Notes: a model not told the origin generated them from the sequence alone. 64,000 nt of DNA from Cronobacter condimenti 1330 (GCF_001277255.1 NZ_CP012264.1:1860001-1924000), one strand, 5' to 3'. Shown: positions 1 through 9,459, numbered from the stretch's first letter. Made by a program: numbers and translations.

Positions 1-1233
1 TTACTGGTCAGGGTCGTGGATGCTTTTGTTGATCCGTGCATCGGTGCGCTGGTGGACAGAACCCGAACGCGCTACGGGCGCTTTCGTCCCTGGCTGCTCT
101 GGTTTGCCATTCCGTTCGGCGCGAGCTGTCTGATTACCTTCTACGTCCCGCAGGCGAGCGAAACGACCAAAATCATTTACGCCTGCGTTACTTACAGCGT
201 TTTGAGCCTGGTGTATTCGGCCATTAACGTGCCGTATTGTGCAATGCCGGGCTCGCTTACGATGGACCCTCGCGAGCGCCACTCGCTGCAATCCTGGCGC
301 TTTGGGCTCTCTTTTATCGGCGGGCTTATCGTGACCGTGATTGCGCTGCCGATGGTCGACTGGCTTGGCAGCGGCAATGCGCAAAAGGGCTATTTCTACG
401 CGATGGGGCTGATGGGCCTGCTGGGCGTCGTACTCTTTTTCTGCTGTTTTTTTATGACCCGTGAGCGTTATCTGCCCGTCAATGACGGCAATAGCTCGAT
501 GCTGAAAGATTTAAAACTGCTGGCCGCCAACAGCCAGTGGCGCATCATTTTTCTCTTCAATATTTTATTATTGACCGCCGTGGTGACGCGCGGTTCAGCG
601 ACCATGTATTACGTGAAATATGTTCTGCTGCGCCCGGATCTGGTGTTCGTATTTATTGTTTCCGGCATGGTGGCGAATCTTACCGGCGCGTTATTATCGG
701 AGCGCCTGCTCGGTAAATATGACCGCGTGCGTTCATACCAGTGGACGATTATTAGTTTTGTGGTGCTGGCCGCGCTGATTTTCTTTATTCCCCCAACAGC
801 CGTCTGGTTAATTTTTGCGATTAATATCGTCTTCAGTTTTATTCAGAACCTGACTACGCCGCTACAGTGGACGATGTTTTCTGACGTGGTGGATTATGAA
901 GAACACCGCAGCGGGCGCCGTCTCGATGGCCTGGTCTTCTCTACCGCGCTGTTTGCCATCAAGCTTGGCCTGGCGCTCGGCGGCGCAGTCGTGGGCTGGA
1001 TCCTCGGCATGGTCGATTACCTGCCAAACCAGGCTACGCAAAGCGCGAGCGTGCTGACAACTATCAACGCGCTGTTCACGCTGATTCCCTGCGCGCTGTT
1101 TTTACTGATGGCGCTACTACTCTGTTTCTATCAGTTAAGCAGCCGTCGTGTGGCTGCCATCGCGGAGGAACTGGTGCAAAAACGCCAGCTTCGCGAAGAC
1201 TCGACCTCTCTCAAGCCTGCAATCCAGGAGTAA
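1..1233 (+). CDS. GPH-family sugar:cation symporter, 5' end cut by window edge
   Basis: The frame is open from the first base to a stop at 1231-1233. A GTG at 16 is only an internal codon. The visible part begins in the conserved D-A-F-V-D-P segment of the second membrane helix of the glycoside-pentoside-hexuronide family, so roughly 50 N-terminal residues are missing. Many hydrophobic segments follow, consistent with the rest of a 12-helix permease in the inner membrane. The family imports glycosides or pentosides with Na+ or H+. The GH3 glycosidase starts 3 bp after the stop, so the two are almost certainly co-transcribed: one imports an oligosaccharide or glycoside and the other hydrolyses it. 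The exact substrate cannot be read from the sequence; a beta-glucoside or beta-xyloside is the likely class. Confidence 0.88.
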   Translation, partial: LLVRVVDAFVDPCIGALVDRTRTRYGRFRPWLLWFAIPFGASCLITFYVPQASETTKIIYACVTYSVLSLVYSAINVPYCAMPGSLTMDPRERHSLQSWRFGLSFIGGLIVTVIALPMVDWLGSGNAQKGYFYAMGLMGLLGVVLFFCCFFMTRERYLPVNDGNSSMLKDLKLLAANSQWRIIFLFNILLLTAVVTRGSATMYYVKYVLLRPDLVFVFIVSGMVANLTGALLSERLLGKYDRVRSYQWTIISFVVLAALIFFIPPTAVWLIFAINIVFSFIQNLTTPLQWTMFSDVVDYEEHRSGRRLDGLVFSTALFAIKLGLALGGAVVGWILGMVDYLPNQATQSASVLTTINALFTLIPCALFLLMALLLCFYQLSSRRVAAIAEELVQKRQLREDSTSLKPAIQE

Positions 1234-1236
1234 CCG

Positions 1237-3606
1237 ATGACTATTTATAAGGACCCAACCCGTCCGGTGGCTGAACGCGTCGCCGATTTACTCGCCCGTA
1301 TGACACCGGAGGAGAAATTCGCCCAGATGCATGCCTACTGGCTGGTGTTGTCGCCCGACGGCGATCACCGGGAGCGCACCGATCTGAGTGATGAGTTTTC
1401 CGGCGCCACGCAGCAGGCGGCGCTCGCCGAGCGTCTGCAACGCGGTGCCGGGCAGATTACCCGCCCGCTCGGCACGCACATCGTGGCGCCGCGCGAAGGG
1501 GTACGCGCCGCTAACCGCCTGCAAAAAATGCTGGTGGAAGAGACGCGGCTTGGCATTCCTGCGATGTTCCACGAAGAGTGTCTGGTAGGGCTTTTGTGTA
1601 AAGACGCGACGCTGTTTCCGTCCTCGCTCAATTATGGCTCGACATGGGACCCGCAGCTGGTTGAGCAGGCGGCAGAGGCGATCGGCCGCGAGGCGCGGGC
1701 AGTCGGCTGTCATCAGGGGCTTGCGCCGGTGCTTGATGTCTCGCGCGATGTGCGCTGGGGCCGCACCGAAGAAACCTTCGGCGAGGATCCATGGCTGGTG
1801 GGCCTGATGGCGACGCACTATGTGAAAGGCTTGCAGGGGCCGCAGCGCGATCTGCTGGCGACGCTTAAACACTACGTGGGCCACTCCTTCAGCGAAGGGG
1901 CACGCAACCATGCACCGGTGCACCTTGGCTTTTGCGAACTCAATGATACCTTCCTGCTGCCCTTTGAAATGGCCGTCAAACTGGCGCACGCCGGTTCGGT
2001 GATGCCGGCGTATCACGATATCGATAATGTGCCGACGCACGCCGATGACTTTTTACTGACCCGCTTACTTCGCGAACAGTGGGGCTTCGACGGCATTATC
2101 GTCGCCGACTACGGCGGGGTGAGCCTGTTGCACCAGCATCACGGCGTGGCCGTGGATGCCGCGCATTCGGCGGCGCTGGCTTTCAACGCCGGGCTGGATA
2201 TCGAACTGCCGAAAGATGACTGCGCGCGGCATCTCGCCGACGCGCTGGCGCGTGGGCTTATCTCTATGGAAAAAGTCGATGAAATCGTGGCGCGCGTACT
2301 CGCAGAGAAATTCCGACTTGGGTTGTTTGAACATCCTTATGCCGATGAAAACGCCATTTCTCTGCAAAGCGACGAAACGCGGCGCATCGCCCGCGAGGTG
2401 GCGGCGCGCTCCCTGACCCTGCTTGAAAACGACGGTGTGCTGCCCCTTTGCGGCGAACCGCGCGTGGCGGTCGTCGGGCCAACGGCGGACGATCCGCTGG
2501 CGCTGCTAAGCGGGTACAGTTTCCCGGTGCATCTTATCATCAGCGATATGCTGGAGCAGACAAACCAGGTCACGACGCCGCTCGCGGCGCTGCGCGAACA
2601 GCTTGGCGATGCGCGTGTGGGTTATGCCAAAGGCTGCCATATCATCGAAAAACGCATGGCGGGTGCGCCGGTGTTCCCGGGCGACAGCGGCGAAAAACCG
2701 ATGCAGCAATCGCCGGTGTCTGACGATACCTCGATGATCCCACAGGCAGTGACGCTCGCCGCGCAAAGCGACGTGGTGCTGGCGTTTGTCGGCGACCTGT
2801 CCGGGTTATTCCAGAGCGGAACCGTCGGTGAGGGCTCCGATACTGATAGCCTGCAACTGCCCGGCGTTCAGCAGCAGTTACTGGAGGCGCTGATCGCGAC
2901 CGGCAAGCCCGTGGTTGTCGTGATGACCGGCGGGCGGCCTTATCATCTGGGTGGGCTCGAATCGCGCGTTGCGGCCTGGGTGATGGCGTGGGCACCAGGT
3001 CAGGAAGGCGGGCAGGCGATAGCCGATCTGCTGACCGGTAAGATTGAGCCGCAGGGGCGTCTGGTGGTGTCGGTGCCGAAGAGCGCCGGTGCGATGCCGT
3101 ACTACTACAACCACAAGCTCAAGAGCGGCGGCACGCCGTTCGCGTTTCATTTTGGCTCGCGTTATCCCTTTGGCTATGGCAAAACCTGGACGGAATTCGA
3201 CTACGGCCCGCTGGAGATTGCCAGCCCGTCAGTGCCGATGGATGGCGAGGTCAACGTTTCGGTGACGCTCACTAACCGGGGCGCGCAGGCGGGCAGCGAG
3301 GTGGCACAGCTTTACGTGCGCGATAAGGTGGCCTCGCTGGTGCGCCCGGTGCAGGAGCTGAAAGCCTTTGGGCGGGTCTCTCTGGCCCCCGGCGCGTGCG
3401 CGCGTCTCACGTTTCGCGTACCGGTTGATATGCTCAATTTTACGAATCGCGAGGGGGCGCGCATCGTGGAGCCTGGCGAGTTTGAAATATATATCGGGGC
3501 GAACAGTGGCGATATTCGTCGTCGCGGTTTGATTACCGTAGAAGGTGACACCCGGGAACTCGGAAATAACTGGCGGATGCTCAGCTCATGTAATATTGAG
3601 CAATAA
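1237..3606 (+). CDS. Glycoside hydrolase family 3 beta-glycosidase (beta-glucosidase/beta-xylosidase)
   Basis: This 789-residue protein has the GH3 layout: an N-terminal TIM-barrel domain (about 1-360) with the K-H-Y-V-G-H substrate-binding motif, an alpha/beta sandwich domain (about 390-640), and a C-terminal fibronectin III-like domain (about 680-770). The catalytic nucleophile is expected to be Asp291, in the segment G-I-I-V-A-D-Y. No signal peptide is present, so it should act in the cytoplasm on glycosides brought in by the symporter encoded 3 bp upstream. It probably releases glucose or xylose from the non-reducing end. Length is normal for the family. Substrate specificity is not decidable from motifs alone. 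Confidence 0.9.
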   Translation: MTIYKDPTRPVAERVADLLARMTPEEKFAQMHAYWLVLSPDGDHRERTDLSDEFSGATQQAALAERLQRGAGQITRPLGTHIVAPREGVRAANRLQKMLVEETRLGIPAMFHEECLVGLLCKDATLFPSSLNYGSTWDPQLVEQAAEAIGREARAVGCHQGLAPVLDVSRDVRWGRTEETFGEDPWLVGLMATHYVKGLQGPQRDLLATLKHYVGHSFSEGARNHAPVHLGFCELNDTFLLPFEMAVKLAHAGSVMPAYHDIDNVPTHADDFLLTRLLREQWGFDGIIVADYGGVSLLHQHHGVAVDAAHSAALAFNAGLDIELPKDDCARHLADALARGLISMEKVDEIVARVLAEKFRLGLFEHPYADENAISLQSDETRRIAREVAARSLTLLENDGVLPLCGEPRVAVVGPTADDPLALLSGYSFPVHLIISDMLEQTNQVTTPLAALREQLGDARVGYAKGCHIIEKRMAGAPVFPGDSGEKPMQQSPVSDDTSMIPQAVTLAAQSDVVLAFVGDLSGLFQSGTVGEGSDTDSLQLPGVQQQLLEALIATGKPVVVVMTGGRPYHLGGLESRVAAWVMAWAPGQEGGQAIADLLTGKIEPQGRLVVSVPKSAGAMPYYYNHKLKSGGTPFAFHFGSRYPFGYGKTWTEFDYGPLEIASPSVPMDGEVNVSVTLTNRGAQAGSEVAQLYVRDKVASLVRPVQELKAFGRVSLAPGACARLTFRVPVDMLNFTNREGARIVEPGEFEIYIGANSGDIRRRGLITVEGDTRELGNNWRMLSSCNIEQ

Positions 3607-3623
3607 GTAATCAGTCGAAGAAT

Positions 3624-3729
3624 AAAAAAAAGCCCATCGTGGGAGATGGGCAAAGACTACACACAGCAATTCGTTGTTTCACTCAGGGGATTTCCATGTT
3701 TATAAATCAAGGCGTTGATTTATAACCGT
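3624..3729 (-). ncRNA. rprA: RprA small regulatory RNA
   Basis: Read on the minus strand, the 106 nt agree almost base for base with E. coli RprA as remembered. There is a 5' A-C-G-G-T-T-A-T-A-A-A-T-C-A-A-C start, a first hairpin with TTGATTTATAA, a central CCCCTGAGTGAAACAACGAA single-stranded region, and a terminator hairpin GCCCATC/GATGGGC ending in eight U. The only obvious differences lie in the loop of the first hairpin. RprA binds Hfq and opens the rpoS leader to translation; in E. coli it is induced by the Rcs phosphorelay. A TACTAT -10-like element lies just upstream on the minus strand (about 3738-3743). As in E. coli, it lies downstream of ydiK on the same strand. Confidence 0.93.
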
Positions 3730-3883
3730 GGATAAATAGTAGGCTTATCCATTTTTTGCGTCGATCAGATTCGTCTCAATAGTTCAGCGTTAATGAATTA
3801 TTAACGAGCCAAAGGACGGAATTTACGATAAATCACGGGTCTGACCAGTAGAATAGGGAGGTAATCAATAAGCAGCACTTAAG

Positions 3884-3905
3884 TAAAAGGCGGGTTTCCC
3901 CGCCT
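3884..3905 (-). terminator. Rho-independent terminator of ydiK
   Basis: On the minus strand a stem AGGCGGG/CCCGCCT with a GAAA loop is followed by TTTTA. It lies six bases beyond the ydiK stop and separates ydiK transcripts from rprA. Confidence 0.75.
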
Positions 3906-3910
3906 GCGTT

Positions 3911-5029
3911 TTATTGTTTTACTTTTTCCTGTTCGCTCTCTTCCAGCGCCTCGATCACAGTTTGCGAATTATCCTCCGGTAACGGCGCTTCGCGCACCCA
4001 TACCGAGAACAATCGCCAGGATACCGCCAACAGTACCGGGCCGATAAAAAGACCAATCATGCCGAAGGCGATAAGCCCGCCGATAACGCCCGAGAGGATA
4101 AGCACCATCGGTAAATCTGCGCCCATCCGAATCAGCATCGGGCGGATAATGTTATCCAGCGTGCCTACCACGGCGCTCCAGATAAGCAGCACGGTGCCCC
4201 AGGTGGCATCACCGCTCCAGTAAAGCCAGATAATGGCAGGCACAAGTACGGGCAACGGACCAAGCTGCACCAGACAGCTTAAGATCATCACGACCATCAG
4301 GAGCGTGGCGTAAGGAATGCCAGAAATCGCAAGACCGATGCCGCCCAGCACGCCCTGAACCAGGGCAGTCACTACCACGCCGAGCGCCACGGCGCGGATC
4401 GCCTGGCCTGCCAGCAGCACGGCCGCGTCGCCGCGCGTAGAGGCAAGGCGAATCGCGAAGTGACGAATGCCGTACGCGACCTGTTCACCGCGCCAGTAGA
4501 GCAGGGCGCTAAAGAGCAGCATCAGGCCACAATGCATCAGCAAGCGCCCAAGATGCGCGGCCTGGCCGATAAACCAGCCGGTCGTCGTCCCCAGGTAGGG
4601 GCGCACTTTGGCCATGATGGCTGAACCGCCGCTCTCAACGAGGTTGTGCCAGCCGAGATACAATTTATTGCCGATATACGGAATGCTGTTGAGCCACGCC
4701 AGGTCTGGCATGGTCATCTGGCCGGAGGTCAGCCAGTGAATAAACGGCGCGCTGTTATCCACGAGACTGTTGACCAGCAACGCCACCGGAATAACAAACA
4801 GCATCATCAGGATGAGTACCATCACGATCACGGCCAGCGAGCGCCTGCCCCACAGCATCTTCTGCAGCCGCAGCAACAGCGGCCAGGTGGCGATAACCAC
4901 CGTGCCTGCCCAGGCGAACCCCAGAATAAAGGGCTGCACAATCCACAGGCAGGCGATGATCATTACCGAGAGAAACAACACGGACAGCAGAATTTGCGGC
5001 ACGTCCATGGGCTGTCGAAGTTTTACCAT
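3911..5029 (-). CDS. ydiK: YdiK, AI-2E family (UPF0118) inner-membrane transporter
   Basis: The product is about 372 residues and near-colinear with E. coli YdiK, including the C-R-L-hydrophobic segments, the L-L-Y-W-R-G-E-Q-V segment, and the family signature near the C-terminus (I-G-G-L-I-A-F-G-M-I-G-L-F-I-G-P). Seven to eight membrane helices are expected. The AI-2E family includes the putative autoinducer exporter TqsA and Na+/H+ antiporters; YdiK's own substrate is not known. The start at 5029 (M-V-K-L-R) is preferred over the longer frame at 5038, because the AAAGGTGA ribosome site is nine bases before 5029 and abuts 5038. The gene is divergent from ydiJ. Confidence 0.9.
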   Translation of the reverse strand: MVKLRQPMDVPQILLSVLFLSVMIIACLWIVQPFILGFAWAGTVVIATWPLLLRLQKMLWGRRSLAVIVMVLILMMLFVIPVALLVNSLVDNSAPFIHWLTSGQMTMPDLAWLNSIPYIGNKLYLGWHNLVESGGSAIMAKVRPYLGTTTGWFIGQAAHLGRLLMHCGLMLLFSALLYWRGEQVAYGIRHFAIRLASTRGDAAVLLAGQAIRAVALGVVVTALVQGVLGGIGLAISGIPYATLLMVVMILSCLVQLGPLPVLVPAIIWLYWSGDATWGTVLLIWSAVVGTLDNIIRPMLIRMGADLPMVLILSGVIGGLIAFGMIGLFIGPVLLAVSWRLFSVWVREAPLPEDNSQTVIEALEESEQEKVKQ

Positions 5030-5242
5030 AAACCACATTCACCTTTTGTCATACGCGTTACGCCCGAAGGCGTTCCCGCCCCGGTCGGGGCGTGCTTATG
5101 ATGAGTGATTTCGGGCCTTTTGAATAGCCGCATCCCCGGCGCATTTCTGGCGGGCGTGACATAAAAAAATGTGATACAACCTTGAATGCACAACGCAAAC
5201 GATAACTTCCAACATCAAAATGTCAGGCAGGGTCAACGATCC

Positions 5243-8200
5243 ATGATCCCACAAATTTCTCAGGCGCCCGGGCTGGTCCAGGTGGTGCTGAACTTTTTGC
5301 AGGCACTGGAGCAACAAGGTTTTACCGGCGATACCGCCACTAACTACGCCGATCGCCTCACGATGGCGACCGATAACAGTATCTATCAGCTTCTTCCCGA
5401 CGCGGTGATTTTCCCCCGCTCCACCGCTGATGTGGCGCTTATGGCGCGTCTTGCCGCAGAACCGCGCTTTGCCTCGTTGATTTTTACCCCGCGCGGTGGC
5501 GGTACCGGCACGAACGGCCAGTCCCTCAATCAGGGGATCGTCGTCGACATGTCGCGCTACATGAACCGCATCATCGAAATCAACCCAGAGCAGTGCTGGG
5601 TGCGCGTCGAGGCTGGGGTTATCAAAGATCAGCTCAATGAATACTTAAAGCCCTACGGCTATTTCTTTTCGCCGGAGCTTTCCACCAGCAACCGCGCCAC
5701 GCTTGGCGGGATGATTAACACTGACGCCTCGGGGCAGGGTTCGCTGGTTTACGGTAAAACCTCCGATCATGTGCTTGGCCTGCGTGCGGTGCTGCTGGGC
5801 GGCGATATTCTCGATACTCAGGCCATCCCGACGCCGCTTGCCGAAGAGCTGGGTCGCGCCCGCACGACGCTCGGTCGTGTTTATCACACCGTGCTGACGC
5901 GTTGCCGTGAGCAGCGGGCGCTGATCCTTGAGAAGTTTCCAAAGCTCAACCGCTTTCTTACCGGCTACGATTTGCGCCACGTCTTTAACGACTCACTTTC
6001 AGAATTTGACCTGACTCGCATCCTCTGCGGATCGGAAGGCACGCTGGCATTTATTACCGAAGCACGGCTTGATATCACGCCGCTGCCGAAAGTGCGGCGG
6101 CTCGTGAATGTAAAATATGACTCCTTCGACTCGGCGTTACGCAGCGCGCCCTTTATGGTCGAGGCGCAGGCGTTGTCTGTCGAAACCGTGGATTCACGTG
6201 TCCTGAACCTGGCGCGGGAAGATATCGTCTGGCATTCGGTGCGTGAACTGATAACCGACGTGCCGGATAAAGAGATGCTTGGCCTCAATATCGTCGAATT
6301 CGCGGGCGATGACGAAGCGCTGATCGATGGCCGCGTCGAGTCGCTCTGCGCCCGGCTTGATGAGCTGATGGCCGACAACCAGAGCGGCGTTATCGGCTGG
6401 CAGGTCTGCCGCGAGCTTTCAGGCGTTGAGCGTATTTATGCGATGCGTAAAAAAGCGGTGGGGCTGCTTGGTAATGCCAAAGGGCTCGCCAAGCCGATAC
6501 CGTTTGCCGAAGATACCTGTGTGCCGCCGGAACATCTGGCGGATTACATCGCGGAATTCCGCGCGCTGCTGGATGGCCACGGCCTGAGTTATGGCATGTT
6601 TGGCCATGTGGATGCAGGTGTACTGCATGTGCGCCCGGCGCTGGATATGTGCGATCCGCAGCAAGAGATGCTGATGAAGCGCATCTCCGATGAAGTGGTG
6701 GCGCTCACTGCCCGCTATGGCGGCCTGTTGTGGGGCGAACATGGCAAAGGCTTTCGCGCCGAATATAGCCCGGCGTTTTTCGGGGAAACGCTGTATGACG
6801 AGCTGCGGCGGATTAAGGCGGCCTTCGACCCGGATAACCGCCTGAACCCCGGCAAGATTTGCGCGCCGTATGGCCTTGACGCGCCGATGATGAAAGTGGA
6901 CGCGGTGAAGCGCGGCACCTTCGACCGGCAGATCCCGCTCGCGGTGCGCACCTCCTGGCGCGGCGCGATGGAGTGCAACGGCAATGGCCTGTGCTTTAAC
7001 TTCGATGTGAAAAGCCCGATGTGTCCGTCGATGAAAATCACCAGCAACCGCATTCATTCGCCAAAAGGGCGTGCGACGCTGGTGCGCGAATGGCTGCGGC
7101 TGCTTTCGGATCGCGGTATCGACCCGCTGGCGCTTGAAAAAGCGCTGCCGCACAAGCGCGCCAGTCTGCGCTCGCTGATTGAGCGCACCCGCAACAGCTG
7201 GCATGCCGGGCGCGGCGAATATGATTTCTCGCACGAGGTTAAAGAGGCAATGAGCGGCTGTCTCGCCTGTAAAGCCTGCTCTACGCAGTGTCCTATCAAA
7301 ATCGACGTGCCGGAGTTTCGCTCACGCTTTTTGCAGCTGTATCACACGCGCTATTTACGCCCGATGCGCGACCATCTGATAGCGACGGTTGAAAGCTATG
7401 CGCCGCTGATGGCGCGTGCGCCGAAAACCTTCAATTTCTTTATGCGCCAGCCGTGGGTGCGTTCGCTCTCCGAGCGCCATATCGGCATGGTTGATCTGCC
7501 GCTGCTCTCAACGCCGACGCTTCAGCAACAACTGGTGGGGCATCGCAGCGCCGGGATGACGCTTGAGGAGCTGGAGCGGCTGCCGGAGGCAGAGAAAGCG
7601 CGCACGGTGCTGGTGGTACAGGATCCGTTTACCAGTTATTACGACGCGCAGGTAGTGGCCGATTTCGTCAGGCTTTGCGAAAAGCTTGGGTTTACGCCGG
7701 TCGTGCTGCCATTCTCGCCCAACGGCAAAGCGCAGCATATCAAGGGCTTCCTTCAGCGCTTCGCCAGGACAGCGCGCAAAACGGCTGATTTCTTAAACCG
7801 CGTGGCGCAACTCGGCATGCCGCTCGTGGGGGTCGATCCGGCGCTGGTGCTCTGCTATCGCGATGAATATAAGCAGACGCTTGGCGAGACGCGGGGCGAA
7901 TTCCACGTGCAGCTGGTGCATGAATGGCTTACCACGGCGCTTGCCGATCGTCCGGCCTCGTCGGTTGGCGGCGAGCCGTGGTATCTGTTCGGGCACTGTA
8001 CTGAAGTCACTGCGCTTCCGGGTACGGCCAGCCAGTGGGCGGCCATTTTCGCGAAGTTCGGCGCAAGACTTGAAGGCGTGAATGTCGGCTGCTGCGGCAT
8101 GGCGGGCACCTACGGACATGAGGTGAAAAACCACGCCAATTCACTCGGCATTTATGAGCTTTCCTGGCATCAGGCGATGCAGCGTTTGCCCCGTACCCGC

Positions 8201-8299
8201 TGCCTTGCGACAGGGTATTCCTGTCGAAGCCAGGTTAAACGCATCGAGGGCAGCGGTGTGCGTCATCCGGTTCAGGCACTGTTGGGGATCATCGTATGA
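5243..8299 (+). CDS. ydiJ: YdiJ, FAD-linked D-2-hydroxyacid dehydrogenase with Fe-S domain
   Basis: This 1018-residue protein matches E. coli YdiJ throughout. An N-terminal FAD-binding PCMH domain (about 45-275, with G-G-G-T-G-T-N-G-Q) is followed by an FAD oxidase C-terminal domain (to about 560). A ferredoxin-like 4Fe-4S motif follows (Cys673, Cys676, Cys679, Cys683), and then a CCG-type C-terminal region including G-C-C-G-M-A-G-T-Y-G. YdiJ has been characterised as a D-2-hydroxyglutarate dehydrogenase, so it should oxidise D-2-hydroxyglutarate to 2-oxoglutarate. The frame is open back to an ATG at 5186, but homology starts at M-I-P-Q (5243), which is chosen here. Its stop overlaps the menI start by 4 bp. 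Confidence 0.93.
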   Translation: MIPQISQAPGLVQVVLNFLQALEQQGFTGDTATNYADRLTMATDNSIYQLLPDAVIFPRSTADVALMARLAAEPRFASLIFTPRGGGTGTNGQSLNQGIVVDMSRYMNRIIEINPEQCWVRVEAGVIKDQLNEYLKPYGYFFSPELSTSNRATLGGMINTDASGQGSLVYGKTSDHVLGLRAVLLGGDILDTQAIPTPLAEELGRARTTLGRVYHTVLTRCREQRALILEKFPKLNRFLTGYDLRHVFNDSLSEFDLTRILCGSEGTLAFITEARLDITPLPKVRRLVNVKYDSFDSALRSAPFMVEAQALSVETVDSRVLNLAREDIVWHSVRELITDVPDKEMLGLNIVEFAGDDEALIDGRVESLCARLDELMADNQSGVIGWQVCRELSGVERIYAMRKKAVGLLGNAKGLAKPIPFAEDTCVPPEHLADYIAEFRALLDGHGLSYGMFGHVDAGVLHVRPALDMCDPQQEMLMKRISDEVVALTARYGGLLWGEHGKGFRAEYSPAFFGETLYDELRRIKAAFDPDNRLNPGKICAPYGLDAPMMKVDAVKRGTFDRQIPLAVRTSWRGAMECNGNGLCFNFDVKSPMCPSMKITSNRIHSPKGRATLVREWLRLLSDRGIDPLALEKALPHKRASLRSLIERTRNSWHAGRGEYDFSHEVKEAMSGCLACKACSTQCPIKIDVPEFRSRFLQLYHTRYLRPMRDHLIATVESYAPLMARAPKTFNFFMRQPWVRSLSERHIGMVDLPLLSTPTLQQQLVGHRSAGMTLEELERLPEAEKARTVLVVQDPFTSYYDAQVVADFVRLCEKLGFTPVVLPFSPNGKAQHIKGFLQRFARTARKTADFLNRVAQLGMPLVGVDPALVLCYRDEYKQTLGETRGEFHVQLVHEWLTTALADRPASSVGGEPWYLFGHCTEVTALPGTASQWAAIFAKFGARLEGVNVGCCGMAGTYGHEVKNHANSLGIYELSWHQAMQRLPRTRCLATGYSCRSQVKRIEGSGVRHPVQALLGIIV

Positions 8300-8706
8300 T
8301 TTGGCGGCGTAGCACCACGCTTGAGGCGCTAAATGCAATGGGCGCCAGTAATATGGTCGGGCTGCTGGATATCCGCTTCACCCGGTTAGATGATGCGCAC
8401 ATCGAAGCCACCATGCCTGTGGACAGCCGTACCCATCAGCCTTTCGGCCTGCTGCACGGCGGGGCATCGGTTGTACTCGCTGAAACGCTCGGCTCGGTGG
8501 CGGGCTATCTTTGCACTGAGGGCGAGCAAAACGTCGTCGGGCTTGAGGTCAATGCCAACCATCTGCGCAGCGTACGCAGCGGCCGTGTGCGCGGCGTCTG
8601 CCGTGCTGTGCACGTCGGGCGACGCCACCAGGTGTGGCAGATAGAGATTTTCGACGAGCAAGACCGGCTCTGCTGCACGTCGCGCCTCACCACCGCGGTT
8701 ATCTGA
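8296..8706 (+). CDS. menI: 1,4-dihydroxy-2-naphthoyl-CoA thioesterase (MenI/YdiI)
   Basis: The product is a 136-residue hotdog-fold thioesterase that matches E. coli YdiI along its length. The catalytic Glu63 lies in the conserved H-G-G-A-S-V-V-L-A-E segment. MenI hydrolyses 1,4-dihydroxy-2-naphthoyl-CoA in menaquinone synthesis. ATGA overlap with ydiJ indicates translational coupling. A strong terminator follows. Confidence 0.95.
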   Translation: MIWRRSTTLEALNAMGASNMVGLLDIRFTRLDDAHIEATMPVDSRTHQPFGLLHGGASVVLAETLGSVAGYLCTEGEQNVVGLEVNANHLRSVRSGRVRGVCRAVHVGRRHQVWQIEIFDEQDRLCCTSRLTTAVI

Positions 8707-8721
8707 TACCGTTTCACACTA

Positions 8722-8746
8722 AACCCGGCGATGCCGGGTTTTTTAT
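8722..8746 (+). terminator. Rho-independent terminator after menI
   Basis: A perfect 8-bp stem AACCCGGC/GCCGGGTT with a GAT loop is followed by TTTTATT. It ends the ydiJ-menI transcript. Confidence 0.9.
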
Positions 8747-8952
8747 TACGTCCTTATCTCCCCCGCGATAACCGCCCTTTAGGACAACCCGGCGCCCGCA
8801 GGCGCGCTATTATATAAATAGGTATAAACGATACATCTTTTATTCAGGCGGCAGTATCGCATACTTATCTCTTCGTTTTGGTTGTTAACCCATTGAATAT
8901 TCATCTCTTTTGAACGCTATCTTTGCCCGCAGCAGGCTCTCAGGGAGGGTCT

Positions 8953-9015
8953 ATGCTTAATGAAAGTGTTCAAAATGTGCCGTTAACGGGAATACCCCTG
9001 ATCCGCAGAGGTTGA
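8953..9015 (+). CDS. Possible 20-residue small ORF upstream of sufA
   Basis: ATG at 8953 is preceded by the strong ribosome site GGGAGGG (8943-8949). Twenty sense codons follow, ending with TGA at 9013-9015, immediately before the Fur box. No family is recognised. The rest of the 375-bp menI-sufA gap holds only the menI terminator, an AT-rich stretch near 8810-8870 and the suf promoter region. The ORF could be a real leader peptide or chance; the ribosome site is the only positive evidence. Confidence 0.2.
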   Translation: MLNESVQNVPLTGIPLIRRG

Positions 9016-9034
9016 AGTGATAATTATTATCACT
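9016..9034. promoter_or_regulatory. Fur box controlling the suf operon
   Basis: The 19-bp sequence AGTGATAATTATTATCACT is a near-perfect inverted repeat of the GATAATNATTATC type bound by Fe2+-Fur. It lies 48 bp before the sufA start, where iron repression of suf is exerted in E. coli. E. coli suf is also activated by OxyR and apo-IscR upstream; those sites cannot be placed with certainty here. Confidence 0.85.
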
Positions 9035-9081
9035 AACATAGCGTTATCGCCCGCAAGGCATTCACTCCAGGAGACAGACCT

Positions 9082-9459
9082 ATGGAATCACAAGCAGGTA
9101 CGTTCAACCCCGCAGAGTTCAACTGGCAGGGCCTGACGATGACGCCAGACGCGGCCAAACATATTCGCGACTTAATGGCGCAGAAACCGGGTCTGCTGGG
9201 TGTTCGTCTGGGTGTGAAACAGAGCGGCTGCGCCGGGTTTGGCTATGTGCTGGACACGGTCAGCGAACCTAAAGACGACGATTTGGTTTTCGAGGCAGAC
9301 GGCGCGCGCCTGTATGTACCGCTTCAGGCGATGCCGTTTATTGACGGCACCGAAGTGGATTTCGTGCGCGAAGGCTTAAACCAGATTTTTAAATTCAATA
9401 ACCCTAAAGCGCAGCACGCGTGCGGCTGCGGTGAAAGTTTTGGGGTCCAGGCGGAGTAA
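9082..9459 (+). CDS. sufA: SufA, A-type Fe-S carrier
   Basis: The product is a 125-residue A-type carrier of the HesB/IscA family. The three cluster-binding cysteines are present: Cys50 in S-G-C-A-G-F-G, and Cys114 and Cys116 in C-G-C-G. It receives clusters from the SufBCD scaffold and hands them to apo-proteins. It is the first gene of sufABCDSE, with a ribosome site CCAGGAGA, and sufB starts 2 bp after its stop. Iron-starvation and oxidative-stress control is expected through the Fur box just upstream. Confidence 0.97.
   Translation: MESQAGTFNPAEFNWQGLTMTPDAAKHIRDLMAQKPGLLGVRLGVKQSGCAGFGYVLDTVSEPKDDDLVFEADGARLYVPLQAMPFIDGTEVDFVREGLNQIFKFNNPKAQHACGCGESFGVQAE

Noticed and set aside
8747..9015. 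RydB-like small RNA or ydiH gene, both known in this gap in E. coli
   Set aside because: I could not match either sequence here with confidence.
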